DNA of 64,000 nucleotides. Source: Rhabdophis nuchalis. Its lineage: Eukaryota; Chordata; Lepidosauria; Squamata; Natricidae. This document shows positions 1 to 9,126 of the stretch, in pieces (position 1 is the first letter of the stretch; the number at the start of each line of letters is the position of its first letter). The translations under genes and the position numbers were made by a program. The stretch is from NCBI GenBank assembly GCA_039707465.1, contig CM077643.1, forward strand, positions 317,011,919 to 317,075,918, in the 5' to 3' direction. The notes beneath the pieces are model-generated. The model saw only the letters and a list, made by a program, of their open reading frames with translations, was not told where the DNA came from and did not search any database.

Positions 1-372
1 CTGTGATAGGAGGCCACCTGTGCAACAAATCCAGTCATGAAATTTCCTCGCTCCTAAATATTCCACAGTCAACTGTCAGCTGTATTATAAGAACGTGGAA
101 GTGTTTGGGGATGACAGCAACTCAGCCACGAAGTGGTAGGCCATGTAAACTGACGGAATGGGGTCAGCGGATGCTGAGGCGCATAGTGCGAAGTGGTCGC
201 CAACCTTCTGCAGAGTCAATCGCTACAGACCTCCAAACTTCATGTGGCCTTCAGATTAGCTCAAGAACAGTGCACAGTGGACCGATGTCATATTGAACCC
301 TATGGATTAGGAATGGGATGCCACTTACTGTAAGTAAGGCAGGTGAGCGAATACTTTTGGCAATATAGTGTA
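1..372 (+). mobile_element. Tc1-like transposon, internally deleted, 5' end outside window
   Basis: The frame from position 3 encodes a Tc1-family N-terminal DNA-binding region: a paired-like helix-turn-helix (SSHEISSLLNIPQSTVSCII), a GRP linker (SGRPCKLTE) and the start of the second helix-turn-helix (SAESIATDLQTSCGLQISS). At about 285-296 the sequence jumps to the C-terminal end and stops, so the whole DDE catalytic core is missing. The right end, with the motif AATACTTTTGGCAATATAGTG, looks like the terminal inverted repeat and is followed by TA at 371-372, the Tc1/mariner target. It is a dead, MITE-like deletion derivative. Family assignment comes from recognised protein motifs; the internal deletion is inferred from the missing middle. 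Confidence 0.85.
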
Positions 373-380
373 CATACACT

Positions 381-400
381 CCATCCCATCCCATCCCATC
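381..400. repeat. (CCATC)4 microsatellite
   Basis: Four perfect pentamers directly downstream of the Tc1 right end. Confidence 0.8.
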
Positions 401-823
401 TTTGTGTTATACTAAATCCAAGAGGCCTGTGATTTCCTTACTTTGCTCTCCAAAATAAACAGATTTTGTTTATATATACAATGCATGTCTTATTTTCCTC
501 AGATAAATAATGCTCAAGGCGGCCAATGATAATAGCATTAAAATAAAATGCAGCATTATCCTAAAAGAATAGAAGCAGATCCGTTTTAAAGAGGAGGCAA
601 ACTGCCTCAGGAAAAAAGGAAGTAAAACAGGCCCTTCCTAGTTCCAACGGATTTGAGCAGACAAGTCAGTTTAAAAGCCCAAATAATGAGAAATGTCTTT
701 ATCGGTTGGCAGCAGAGTTAGTGTGAGTCTGGCCTATTTATTTATTTGTTTATAAAGAGTTGCAGAACAAGACAGAAGGCTCTCCTCAGATTCCTGCCAT
801 CTGGCAGGCTCAAGGATGAATGA
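401..823. other. no recognised feature
   Basis: AT-rich DNA without a credible ORF or a repeat family I recognise. Confidence 0.5.
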
Positions 824-831
824 GTCTAAAG

Positions 832-937
832 CAGGGGTTCCCAAACTTGGCAACTTGAAGACTTGTGGACTTCAACTCCCAGAATTCTGGGAGTTGAAGT
901 CCACAAGTCTTCAAGTTGCCAAGTTTGGGAACCCCTG
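832..937. mobile_element. hAT foldback MITE, perfect 106-bp palindrome
   Basis: The element starts CAGGGGTTCCCAAACTTGG and ends with the exact reverse complement. Read through, the two 53-bp arms are perfectly complementary with no loop. It is flanked by an exact 8-bp duplication GTCTAAAG at 824-831 and 938-945, as expected for hAT transposition. It encodes nothing; any ORF across it is an artefact. Seven full copies and two fragments of this foldback group occur in the window. Confidence 0.93.
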
Positions 938-1197
938 GTCTAAAGCTATGGGGCTTGTTGCTTTCAGCTAGAGATTTGTTCTTCCACCTGTCAAAAAAAG
1001 CTAAAATGCCATTTCTGTTCACATCACAAGCACCATAACAGTATTTGGTGTATTCTCTGGGTTATTGAATCTGGCTTATTGAAGACATTATATGAGTTAT
1101 ACTTACAAGCATTTTCTTGTGGTAAAATAAACGTTCCCTTAGCAAGAAAGCTAGCCAGGCCTGGTAGCTGTGAAATTAACCCATGGTGCCCATACAT

Positions 1198-1353
1198 CAG
1201 TGATGAAATTCAATTTTTTTACTACCAGTTCTGTGGGCTTGGCTTGGTGGATGTGGCAGGGGAGGGATACTGCAAAATCTCCATTCCTACCCCACTCGGG
1301 CCAGCCAGAGGTAGTATTTGCCGGTTCTCCGGTCTACTCAAAATTTCCGCTTT
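1198..1353 (+). mobile_element. hAT-type MITE of the 'ACTACCGGTTC' family, 3' truncated
   Basis: It begins CAGTGATGAAATTC and continues with the family body (ACTACCAGTTCTGTGGGC, then the TACTGCAAAATCTCC block and GGTTCTCCGGTCTACTC). It stops near AAAATTTCCGCT without the usual CACCCCTG end. Full copies in this window are about 245-310 bp and carry 8-bp target duplications (see 38956, 41401, 58857). Confidence 0.75.
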
Positions 1354-1916
1354 GTACATGCATACAAAGCCTCCCTAGTCTTTAATGTGTTAAGCATATT
1401 GGCAACTTTCTGCTACAGATTCTTCAGATAGTATGTAAAGAAGCTGACTAGCAAGGTAGTTTAAGTACAAGTGTCAAACTAGGATTTTTTTTTCTATTCT
1501 ACTTAAAAAGCTTAAATTAAAGGTTGTCTCAGCTTTAGGCACCAAAACACTGATGGAGGATGCTCTGATTAATCATGTACTTCCTGAAAGCACAACTTGG
1601 CAATATTAATATGTGACACACACACACCCCCAAACTGGCTTGTGCTCTGAACAAGGATATACTGTAGACATATTGTACTGTGTTATTTGCAACCAGGAAT
1701 TGATGAAACAGACTAATTCTAACTAATACTGTATTTTTACATATGTTTCTCATAAATGAAGTCACCACATGCAATCCATAGGCTTCCTTTTTTCTGCAAA
1801 TCTTCAAGAAAGGCACATGAAAGTTGACATTTGGGTCCAGGTTTAGATAAAACCTATTTCCTGTAGAACTTATTCCCCATCTACAATCTGCATTTTTGCT
1901 TTGAAATTCAGCAGCT
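1354..1916. other. no recognised feature
   Basis: Only a short (CA)n run near 1617-1626 stands out. Confidence 0.5.
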
Positions 1917-1970
1917 GGCGGTCCTTGGCCAGGTTACCTGGGCTTGGAAGCTAAGCAGATTTTGGCTAGA
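1917..1970 (+). repeat. 5S rRNA-like SINE head fragment (probable)
   Basis: The stretch CTTGGAAGCTAAGCAG matches the conserved internal-promoter region of vertebrate 5S rRNA (GGAAGCTAAGCAG). It is preceded by a GC-richer segment with GGTCCTTGGCCAGG. Only about 55 bp are present, so this is not a 5S gene; a 5S-derived SINE head is the likelier source. It lies beside the 3' end of the minus-strand Bov-B copy. Confidence 0.45.
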
Positions 1971-2410
1971 TTGTTGTTGTTAGTTGTAAAGTCATTTCCG
2001 ACCCATCGCAACCCTACTGCTTCAGTGACTCCATCCAGCCACCTCATTCTCTGTTGTCCCCTTCTTCTTTTGCCCTCAATCCTTCCCAGCATTAGGCTCT
2101 TCTCCAGTGAGTCCTTCCTTCTCATTAGGTGGTCAAAGTACTTGAGTTTCATTTTCAGAAACTGGCCTTCTAAGAGTCAGTCAGGTTGATCTCCTCTAGG
2201 ACTGACTGGTTTGATTGCCTTGCAGTCCAAGGGACTCGCAAGAGTTTTCTCCAGCACCATAGTTCAAAGGCCTCAGTTCTTTGGCACTCAGCTTTCCTTA
2301 TGGTCCAACTTTCACAATCATACATTGCAACTGGGAACACCATAGCCTTGACTATAAGCACTTTTGTTGGCAGGGTGATGTCTCTGCTTTTTAGTATGCT
2401 ATCTAGATAG
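1971..2410 (-). mobile_element. Bov-B (RTE) LINE, 3' end with reverse transcriptase C-terminus
   Basis: On the minus strand two frames join into the Bov-B C-terminal region. The first (about 2410-2170) carries KSRDITLPTKVLIVKAMVFP, CESWTIRKAECQ and FELWCWRKLLRVPWTARQSN. After a frameshift with some loss near 2150-2170, the second carries YFDHLMRRKDSLEKSLMLG and RRRGQQRMRWLDG. The 3' tail is an (AAC)n-like run read as TTGTTGTTG on the plus strand at 1971-1982. The copy is 5' truncated, frameshifted and inactive. Bov-B is abundant in squamates and ruminants through horizontal transfer; together with the other repeats it points to a squamate here. Confidence 0.9.
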
Positions 2411-2661
2411 TACTCCTGAAAGAAACATCCAGGTAATTGCAGGGCAAAGAAGGATGCTGGCAAACCATTACTTATACATATGTAGCATTATAAAAGGAGC
2501 TAAAATTGTACTAAGGCAGAATGGGAAATTCTTCTACTAATATATATTATTTCTAAAGATTTATTACCTCTTTCTGACAAAATGATGGTTATTGCCAAAT
2601 AAATATATGTAGTATCAGGGCAGCAGGAAAAACAAAACAAAACTTCATTTATTTCCATGGA

Positions 2662-2962
2662 AATATTCTGGGGACTTAAAACTGATATCCAAAGTTCTTC
2701 TGCCATCTAATTTATAGTATTTTGGCTTCCATAAAACAACACAGAGATGTTGGCAGTGGCCTGTTAAAGTTTTGGTTTAGGCTTGTCTTCCTTTGCTAGA
2801 GGGAGCAAAATGCTCTGTTTCTAGAACCCAGAAGAGTTGAAGAAGATATAACTGTCTATAAAATGATTGACTGTAGGAAGAACAAAAGAAAATTCTCAGA
2901 GATTCAAATGACAGTGTTGCTATTAACATTTCCAGAGTGGATTAAATAGAACTCTGGAGCTG
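2662..2962 (+). repeat. inverted duplicate, copy A
   Basis: This segment is the reverse complement of 12673-12972 at roughly 95% identity by eye, about 300 bp long. Differences are scattered substitutions and single-base indels. It has no coding capacity and no terminal repeats that I recognise. It is either a low-copy repeat family or a true inverted duplication 10 kb apart. Confidence 0.8.
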
Positions 2963-3649
2963 AATGGTCTGCTTAACAAGATCTGAAAAAAATAATTGCT
3001 TTGAATCATTTCTTCTTATTGTGTTACTAGGCAGATGCATGCAATTGGGGTATTACTAAAATTCTATCTTGCTCCTTTTTAATAGATGATTCTGATGAAA
3101 GAAATTTCCCAAGATGTAACACTTTTTTGTGATGGAGATCTGTTTCCAGAACTAACAAGTTATACTTCCAAATGATAAATGTCCCAGGTTGACCTTTCAG
3201 AATAAGCATCGGATCAACCATGTGCTTCACACAACTTTTCCAATTATTAATGTAAGTCCTTGTTGCCTCATTGCACAGCCAAAAAGAGCAAGGAGTTAAA
3301 AAACAAGAGAGGGCCTGTCTTTGTTTCGGAAGCCAGGAATTACTTCACGTTCTTGGGAGGAACTCATAGCCAGATGCACAGAAGAGTAGATCCATGTGTA
3401 AAAACAAGTGTGTGCACACACATCCACATTCCAAATGAAGGGATGTACATCCAGCTAGAATACCCAGTCAATCCAAGGGTTCCAGAAGGGCCTCGGCAGC
3501 CAGGAAAGCTACCATACCTCTCTAATAAAGACTACTCATGGATAAAATTCTAGTCAAAGTAATACATTCATGGATCTTCTTTTAAAAAAAGTTACATCCT
3601 AAGAAAAACATGATCACCATTGAGCTAAATGTGGCAATTTCAGTAGCCT
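2963..3649. other. no recognised feature
   Basis: An open frame at 3260-3553 has no recognisable domain and no codon signature I would trust. Confidence 0.5.
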
Positions 3650-3720
3650 TCTCCATTGCCATCTTGGCTCAGGATTGTGGGAGCAGAAGTCCAACCCAGA
3701 TGCTGAGAAGTTGATAGGGA

Positions 3721-3975
3721 ATGGTTGAATGCGAGGAATTCACTGGAGAAAGCAATTTGTTTGGAAGAGTTAGCAGTGAAAGGAAAGAGGTTCTTAGCCA
3801 CCAAAGAACACGATGGCTGGACATCATCAAAGCTGTTACCAGTTGGAGTATAGAACAACTCAAAGAAGCAATCCAAGATAGGAAGATATGGGGAGATCTG
3901 GCTGATAGAATCATCAAGAGTCAGATACAAATGGATAGCATTATCGTCGTCATCATCATCATCATTGTCCGACTA
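3721..3975 (+). mobile_element. probable RTE/Bov-B-like LINE 3' terminus
   Basis: The frame from 3721 contains RTRWLDIIKAVTSWSIEQLK followed by EAIQDRKIWGDLADRIIKSQ, which has the spacing and residues of an RTE-class C-terminal tail (RxRWLD, then Lxx, then DRxxW, then KSR). It ends in a short trinucleotide tail (GTC/ATC)n at about 3943-3966, as RTE LINEs do. No reverse transcriptase motif is present, so the assignment is tentative. Confidence 0.5.
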
Positions 3976-5085
3976 GTGGTTTAGTTTTCTTTTGCTCTAA
4001 TATGAATGCCTTGAGGTACAAAGAGCCTTTTTTCTCAGTACTCCCATTCATTCCATTGATGATTTATTTCCTTTAGGGATAGCTATAGCAGACCCTGCCT
4101 ATTCCCATTTGATTTTCACAGGGAGCCTCTGACATTGTGCCTATTGCTGGGATAGGACTTTGAAGTGCTAACAGTTGTGCTAAGCAACATAATTAGTGTA
4201 GTGTATACCTATGTTCCAGGATACAGACGAAGGGGAATGACCACTATTAATATGTACAAGTGGGAGAGAGGGAGGGCGAAATAAATAAAGTGAGATAAGA
4301 GATTTTAAAATCAAAACATTTTAATAAAAACTGTTTTGGACAAAACTTCTGCTGCAGCATTCCTAAGAAAACTCAGTTGTGCTCAACCCAATAGGTTATT
4401 GGGATCTTCCCTGAGCAGCACATTGTTCCAGAATGAATGCACAACTTCCTACCAAACTTGTTCCTGGCCCTCAGCATAATGAAACTGTAGTCAAACCAAG
4501 CACGTACTTTTGTGTGGGAGATAAGTCCCTCAATACATATTCTTCATAGGTCAGATGACACATGGTTTCTACAGCAGAGGAAACTGGGGGGGGAACCCCA
4601 TACTCATCATTCATCTCTGAAGGCCAGGTTACAATTCATATTAATTATATTGCCCTATTAAGTAAGACACTGATTTCCTCTCTCTTTTTCTCTCAGTTGA
4701 TGGCTACATACATGCACTATAGGAGAGATTTCTGATGATGGGTTCATATAATAACTATTCTTGATAAGCGCTTCATGCTGGACCGGCATGTGCACACATG
4801 TGTGCAAGTATGTAAGATATTAACAAACATACACAATGTAACAGAATGAGCTTCACCGCTGTTTTTGAAAACAGTATAAATCACCTTTCTTTTGGAACTG
4901 CTAAATGCCATGCGGTTTATATTATATCCATTCTCGGTCCCAGAACAATTTTTTGCATGGGCAGCCATGTAGAAATAAATAGGTAATCTGCTCTGCAATA
5001 TAATTGTTTCATTGTAATTGCTGCATTTCTTTTTGAAGAGATGATAATACGAACTATGCATTTTGCTTGTTTGTTTGTGTCTTCT
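3976..5085. other. no recognised feature
   Basis: About 1.1 kb of ordinary AT-rich sequence. The minus-strand frame at 4744-5223 runs from unique DNA into a hAT MITE and is not credible as a gene. Confidence 0.5.
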
Positions 5086-5089
5086 AGCC

Positions 5090-5128
5090 CAGTGGCCCGC
5101 AAACTTTTGGGCACCAGGGACTGCTTCA
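5090..5128 (+). mobile_element. hAT-type element fragment (CAGTGGCCC terminus)
   Basis: It starts CAGTGGCCCGCAAACTTTTG and continues GGCACCAGGGACTGCTTC, the terminal block of a family whose other end is seen at 25586-25684. It is cut off where the next MITE piece begins. Confidence 0.6.
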
Positions 5129-5135
5129 GAAGTGA

Positions 5136-5468
5136 TTCTGACTAGTTCTGGAGAACTGGTAGCAGAAATTTTGAGTAGTTCAGAGAACCGGTAAATACCA
5201 TCTCTGACTGGCCCCGCCTCCATCTATTCTCTGCCTCCCAAGTCCCAGCTGATCGGGAGGAAATGGGAATTTTGCAGTATCCTACCCCTGGAGTGGAAAG
5301 GGAAGGGAGATTTTACAATATCCTTCCCCTGCCATGCCCACCAAGCCATGACACACCCACCAAGCCATGACACACCCATCAAGCCATGACACACCCACCA
5401 AGCCATGACACACCCATCAAGCCATGCCCATAGAACTGGTAGTAAAAAATAATTGAATTCCACCACCG
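5136..5468 (-). mobile_element. hAT-type MITE of the 'ACTACCGGTTC' family, one end missing
   Basis: On the plus strand it reads TTCTGACTAGTTCTGG, the TAAATACCATCTCTGACTGG block and a GATTTTGCAGTATCC block. A 21-bp unit (AAGCCATGACACACCCACC) is then repeated about five times, and the element ends CCACCACCG. The internal tandem expansion is longer than in the other copies. No target duplication is visible. The segment continues as the duplicated block described at 5138-5710. Confidence 0.75.
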
Positions 5469-5710
5469 ATCCACACATATTGTCTAGTGTACATTGTAGA
5501 AGGCAACAGGAGACAAATGTCACTACTGTCCTCAATTCTGCTATCTTTTTTGGTGGAATATTACTTCTCTTCTCTGAAGTATCACTAATAAACATTTTGA
5601 ATGAATTTCTCTCAGACTTTCCAAAAGATATATTTACATATCTGTTACGATTTAGTAAATGTTATTGCAATAAATTATCAAAGATATTCTACTTGAAGAA
5701 CTTATATTAT
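5138..5710 (+). repeat. direct duplicate of 29836-30407, copy 1
   Basis: It contains most of the hAT MITE plus about 245 bp of 3' flank starting ATCCACACATATTGTCTAG. The same flank follows the MITE at 30158-30407, in the same orientation and at roughly 93-95% identity by eye. Homology ends just before the LINE derivative at 5720. Confidence 0.8.
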
Positions 5711-5719
5711 CTATCCATC

Positions 5720-6464
5720 CAAGATGGCGGCGCGCTTAGGCGCAGCGGCTTTGAGCTCCTGGTGTCACAGCAGACTTTTCCATCAAAAACTCGCTTTGAA
5801 CCTACTGTGAATTATTGAGAAACAAACATATCAACTGGTTGTGACACATCAGTTAAAGAAAGAAAGGATTACTCGGATTTTTTTAGGACAAGTAAGAAAA
5901 ACAAGTTTCAGGCAGAGAAATCCTCAAGATGACGCCTAGATCTGGGTAGTGGAGAATTTTTAAAACCTAGGTTGTATCATAAACAAAGCCTTGATGAAAC
6001 AATGATCGCAGATTCTTCACGAAGTTTATGTTCTGTAACGGTGGCACCATCATTATCTCTTGGGAATATACAAGGGCAACTGCAAGAATTGAAATGAAGA
6101 AGTGGAGAGCACCACCCCTACCAGTTATTCCATCCTTTTCTATTGGGAAAGCTGAGAGAGAAGAAAAAATGCCAAGTGCGATTCCTCAAAGTTCATTGCA
6201 ACAAGAAATAAAAAAGAAAGAGACGTGCTCCTCTTCCACCAACTCCTAAAATGCCAAACAGATTTGAAGAAATGGATAATAAAAGACAAAGTATAATTGA
6301 TCCTTTTCAACTGTCATTTGTCGGCCATTTTATTTCAACTGTCATTTGTCGGCCTTTTCATTTGCCTGGAGAGAGATTCCTATTGTGGCTATCACTGCTT
6401 TCTGTATTCCACCTGGCGCTCAAACCAATTTCATTGTAATTTTATTATTACAATGACAATAAAG

Positions 6465-6549
<85 letters not shown>
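5720..6549 (+). mobile_element. internally deleted APE-type LINE derivative, copy 1
   Basis: The 5' end is CAAGATGGCGGCGCGCTTAGG, containing a YY1-like CAAGATGGCGG motif typical of LINE 5' ends. The same head starts the copy at 23146. Near 6308-6420 is a piece of endonuclease-domain coding sequence (CATTTGTCGGCC, then a block ending TCTGTATTCCACC), with a short tandem duplication of TCAACTGTCATTTGTCGGCC. It then jumps directly to the 3' tail (TTTCATTGTAATTTT, ACAATGACAATAAAGATT) and a (TTA)n tail. ORF2 beyond the first part of the endonuclease is absent. The element could only have moved in trans. Confidence 0.7.
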
Positions 6550-6551
<2 letters not shown>

Positions 6552-6574
6552 AATAATAATAATAATAATAATAA
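6463..6574. repeat. (ATT)n followed by (AAT)n microsatellite
   Basis: About 87 bp of perfect ATT units, the expanded tail of the LINE derivative, switch at 6550 to AAT units. The tract is therefore self-complementary and can fold on itself. Isoleucine/asparagine-rich ORFs here are artefacts. Confidence 0.9.
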
Positions 6575-6627
6575 TTCTGGGAGTTGAAGTCCACAAGTCT
6601 TAAAGTTCCCAAGTTTGGACATCCCTG
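6575..6627. mobile_element. hAT foldback MITE, right arm only
   Basis: It reads TTCTGGGAGTTGAAGTCC and ends TTTGGACATCCCTG, the right arm of the foldback family. The left arm appears replaced by the (ATT)n/(AAT)n tract. Confidence 0.75.
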
Positions 6628-7206
6628 CTGTAAGGTTTTAGTCACTGGTGAACTGGCTTGACTGACAGATTACGAACAGGAAGGTCAGGCTCTTTCCGCC
6701 AGTCTTTGTAAAGAGTGCTAAATTTCCACCCCAAAATTACCTGGTTAACAGGTTGCAGTTGTAGATGAAAGGTTTGAGATGAAGCAGGAAGGATGGTAAT
6801 CTGTTACATGAGAAGGATGACAAAAATCTCATTTAATGATAATCATAAAGGGATTTGCCTTCTAAACTCTTGGCACAAATCCACTCCAACAGCTCATCTC
6901 CAGATGTGAAAAAGACCAATGATTGAAACGAAGAGGAAGGAAAACCACTAAAATGTGTGAGGAGGGAGAACCTCATTGAATGGGCCACCATAACATTCCG
7001 GGGGAAAATATCACCCACAGATGAGTTCAAGTCTGATTCAAAAGTAATGTGTTTATTTCTTTACTGGACAGATCGTACATTTCCTTATCTAAGGTATCCT
7101 GGTTTTCTATTCTTTTAGTCCATGTTTAATAAGCATTGCTTACTGATAGTTAATATTTTGTTCAATACTTTCTTCGTAGCCAATATATTTTGAAGAAGAC
7201 TCTCTG
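6628..7206. other. no recognised feature
   Basis: Nothing recognised; AT-rich toward the right end. Confidence 0.5.
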
Positions 7207-7295
7207 ATTTTATTTATTTATTTATTTTAATCACATTTATATCCCGCCCTTCTCCACAAAGGGCCCAGGGCGGGAAATAAATGTGATGTATTTAT
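7207..7295 (-). mobile_element. L2-like LINE 3' tail
   Basis: The minus strand carries the conserved 3' hairpin of the local L2 family: GGGCCCTTTGTGGAGAAGGG then CGGGATATAAATGTG, followed by an (AATAA)n tail. Only the terminal ~90 bp are present. Confidence 0.7.
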
Positions 7296-7345
7296 TTCCA
7301 AATGAGCATGCATCTCAACATTAATTGACTTCTTGTAGCAATTCC

Positions 7346-7490
7346 TACAGGTAGTCCTGAACTTACAACCACAATTGAGCTCAAAATTTCCATTGCTAAA
7401 TGAGACATTTATTAAGGAAATTTTGCCCCAATGTTGTTGTAATTTACAACTGTCACTAAACTAATGGTTGTAAGTTGAGTACTATCTGTA
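7346..7490 (+). mobile_element. TA-flanked MITE (pogo/Tigger-like termini), internally deleted
   Basis: Ends are TACAGGTAGTCCTGAACTTA and TAAGTTGAGTACTATCTGTA, inverted copies flanked by TA. The termini resemble Tigger/pogo MITEs. Related copies lie at 13512-13851, 28151-28380 and 54314-55209. No coding capacity. Confidence 0.7.
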
Positions 7491-7534
7491 CTCAAAAACA
7501 TGCCTTATTAATTTCTGGGATTCTGCATCCAAGC

Positions 7535-7744
7535 CAGAGGTGGTATTTAGGAGGTTCTGACCAGTTCTAGAAAACCGGTTAGCGGAAATTTTGAGTAATT
7601 CGGAAAACCGGTAAATACCACCTTTGACTGGTCTTACCCCTATCTATTCTCTGCCTCCTGAGTCCCAACTGATTTGGAGGGAGTGGGGATTTTGCAGAAA
7701 CCTCCCCCTAGAGTGGGGTGGGAATGGAGATTTTACAATATCCT
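7535..7744 (-). mobile_element. hAT-type MITE of the 'ACTACCGGTTC' family, truncated
   Basis: It starts CAGAGGTGGTATTTAGG and continues through ACCGGTTAGCGG, GGTAAATACCACC and GATTTTGCAG blocks. It stops at TTTTACAATATCCTG, where the L2-like LINE's 5' region begins. The missing right part is not found on the far side of the LINE. Confidence 0.75.
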
Positions 7745-8216
7745 GTAAAATCATTGGATCATGTCTAGATCCAGTGCATAATGGAGGCAAATCCCTGAGC
7801 CGGTAGGGATCCCGGGTCGCCAAATGGCCCCGGAGGCGACATCCAGCCCTCTTCGACCACCTCTGAGGGCTGGCCCGGGAAGCAGGACACCCAGTCACCA
7901 CACCTGGAGATTTTTAGATTTTAAAATCAGATGTTGAGGGTGTGGTGGCTGAAGACCAGCCGGGTGTAGGGAACGGTTAAAAACGGCCCAGAAACAAACG
8001 AGTTACGGCCTAGAGTGGCTGCTGATTAACGGAGCAGCCTGGTGGAGCGGCCGGCAGGAGGAATGGCCTAGTAAAGCGGCCGATAATCAGAACGGCCAGA
8101 AGGACTAGGCACTGAAGAGAAACGAGTCGACGGAACGGCCTGGCTTAGCGCCCATTATTCAAAGCAGCCGGATAGGTCGGCCAGTAAATAAAGCGGCCGG
8201 CCGGAGTGGCAGATCA

Positions 8217-8585
8217 ATGTTCTATCTACCAACAGACATAACCAACAGCCCAGCAGCTGACGCTAACGGCCCAACAGGTAGGACCAACTGGCAAATGAAT
8301 GAAATTAACAGCCCAGCTAGCAGTACCAGCAGCCCAGCGGACGATCTCACCTGTCCAGTGATCTCTAACAGCTCGAATAAAAGTGATCTAGCTGGTCTAT
8401 GGTACCTGCAAACACCAGCCCCAGAGATAGAGGCCTTAAAACGACACCACTGGCTCTGGAAGACTTTATCGGACCGGAAACGTGGGCCTAGAAATCATCA
8501 CCCCCACCAGCAGCGACCCATAACCTATAGCTCAGCTTGCAGAGATTACATCTGCTCCAAGAACTGTAACCGAATATTCCCATAG
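8217..8585 (+). CDS. unassigned 122-aa ORF in the LINE 5' region (ORF1 position)
   Basis: This open frame sits where CR1/L2 elements carry ORF1, upstream of the reverse transcriptase ORF. It starts MFYLPTDITNSPAADANG and is rich in Ser, Pro and Asn, with NSPA/SSPA-like repeats at about residues 10-40. I see no zinc knuckle, esterase or coiled-coil motif. At 122 residues it is much shorter than typical ORF1 proteins. It may be a decayed ORF1, or simply open non-coding sequence in a GC-rich UTR. Confidence 0.3.
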   Translation: MFYLPTDITNSPAADANGPTGRTNWQMNEINSPASSTSSPADDLTCPVISNSSNKSDLAGLWYLQTPAPEIEALKRHHWLWKTLSDRKRGPRNHHPHQQRPITYSSACRDYICSKNCNRIFP

Positions 8586-9126
8586 AAGACATCTGGCAAA
8601 GAAGGCATGGCTGACATGGAAGTCTAACGGAAGGACCCAGGGAGTCGATATCTAATAGAACATTGCTATGGAGGGCTTGTTTCTTCTTTCATCGTGGCTT
8701 ATGAGGAACGTAAAAATATAGACAGAAACAAAAGAATTATCTGATAGGCGAGGGACAATTAATTAATTATCTCCCTCTATTTAAAGATCATGACTATCCC
8801 GGATTCCTTTTCATGAACTTATGACTATATAAATTTTACACTCTAGGTCCTTCCTCTATTCCCCCAGTCCCTCCCTCCCTTCCCCCTGGTGATTAGATCC
8901 TCCTTCCTTTATTTATCATATTTATTGTATATTTATATATCTATATATTTATATATTTATTCATAACATCTCTATTTATATACCTATATATTTATACTTG
9001 TGACACCTGGCTCGGCTATGTACCATCAAATATATATAACCTCTACTTTACCTTCCATCCTAGTCCTCTCCCAACAAAACTATCATATGTCATCAGATTG
9101 CCTCCGGGGGAACAAAGACCCCTGAA

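Noticed and set aside
1917..1970. Functional 5S rRNA gene
   Set aside because: Only a fragment around one promoter box is present; the gene would need about 120 bp and a terminator.
4744..5223. 159-residue minus-strand open frame as a host gene
   Set aside because: It starts in a hAT MITE (its first residues translate MITE sequence) and has no recognisable domain.
5340..5420. CRISPR-like short tandem repeats
   Set aside because: The 21-bp units are contiguous with no spacers and lie inside a hAT MITE.
6297..6622. Isoleucine/asparagine-rich open frames on both strands
   Set aside because: They are translations of the (ATT)n/(AAT)n microsatellite and its LINE tail.
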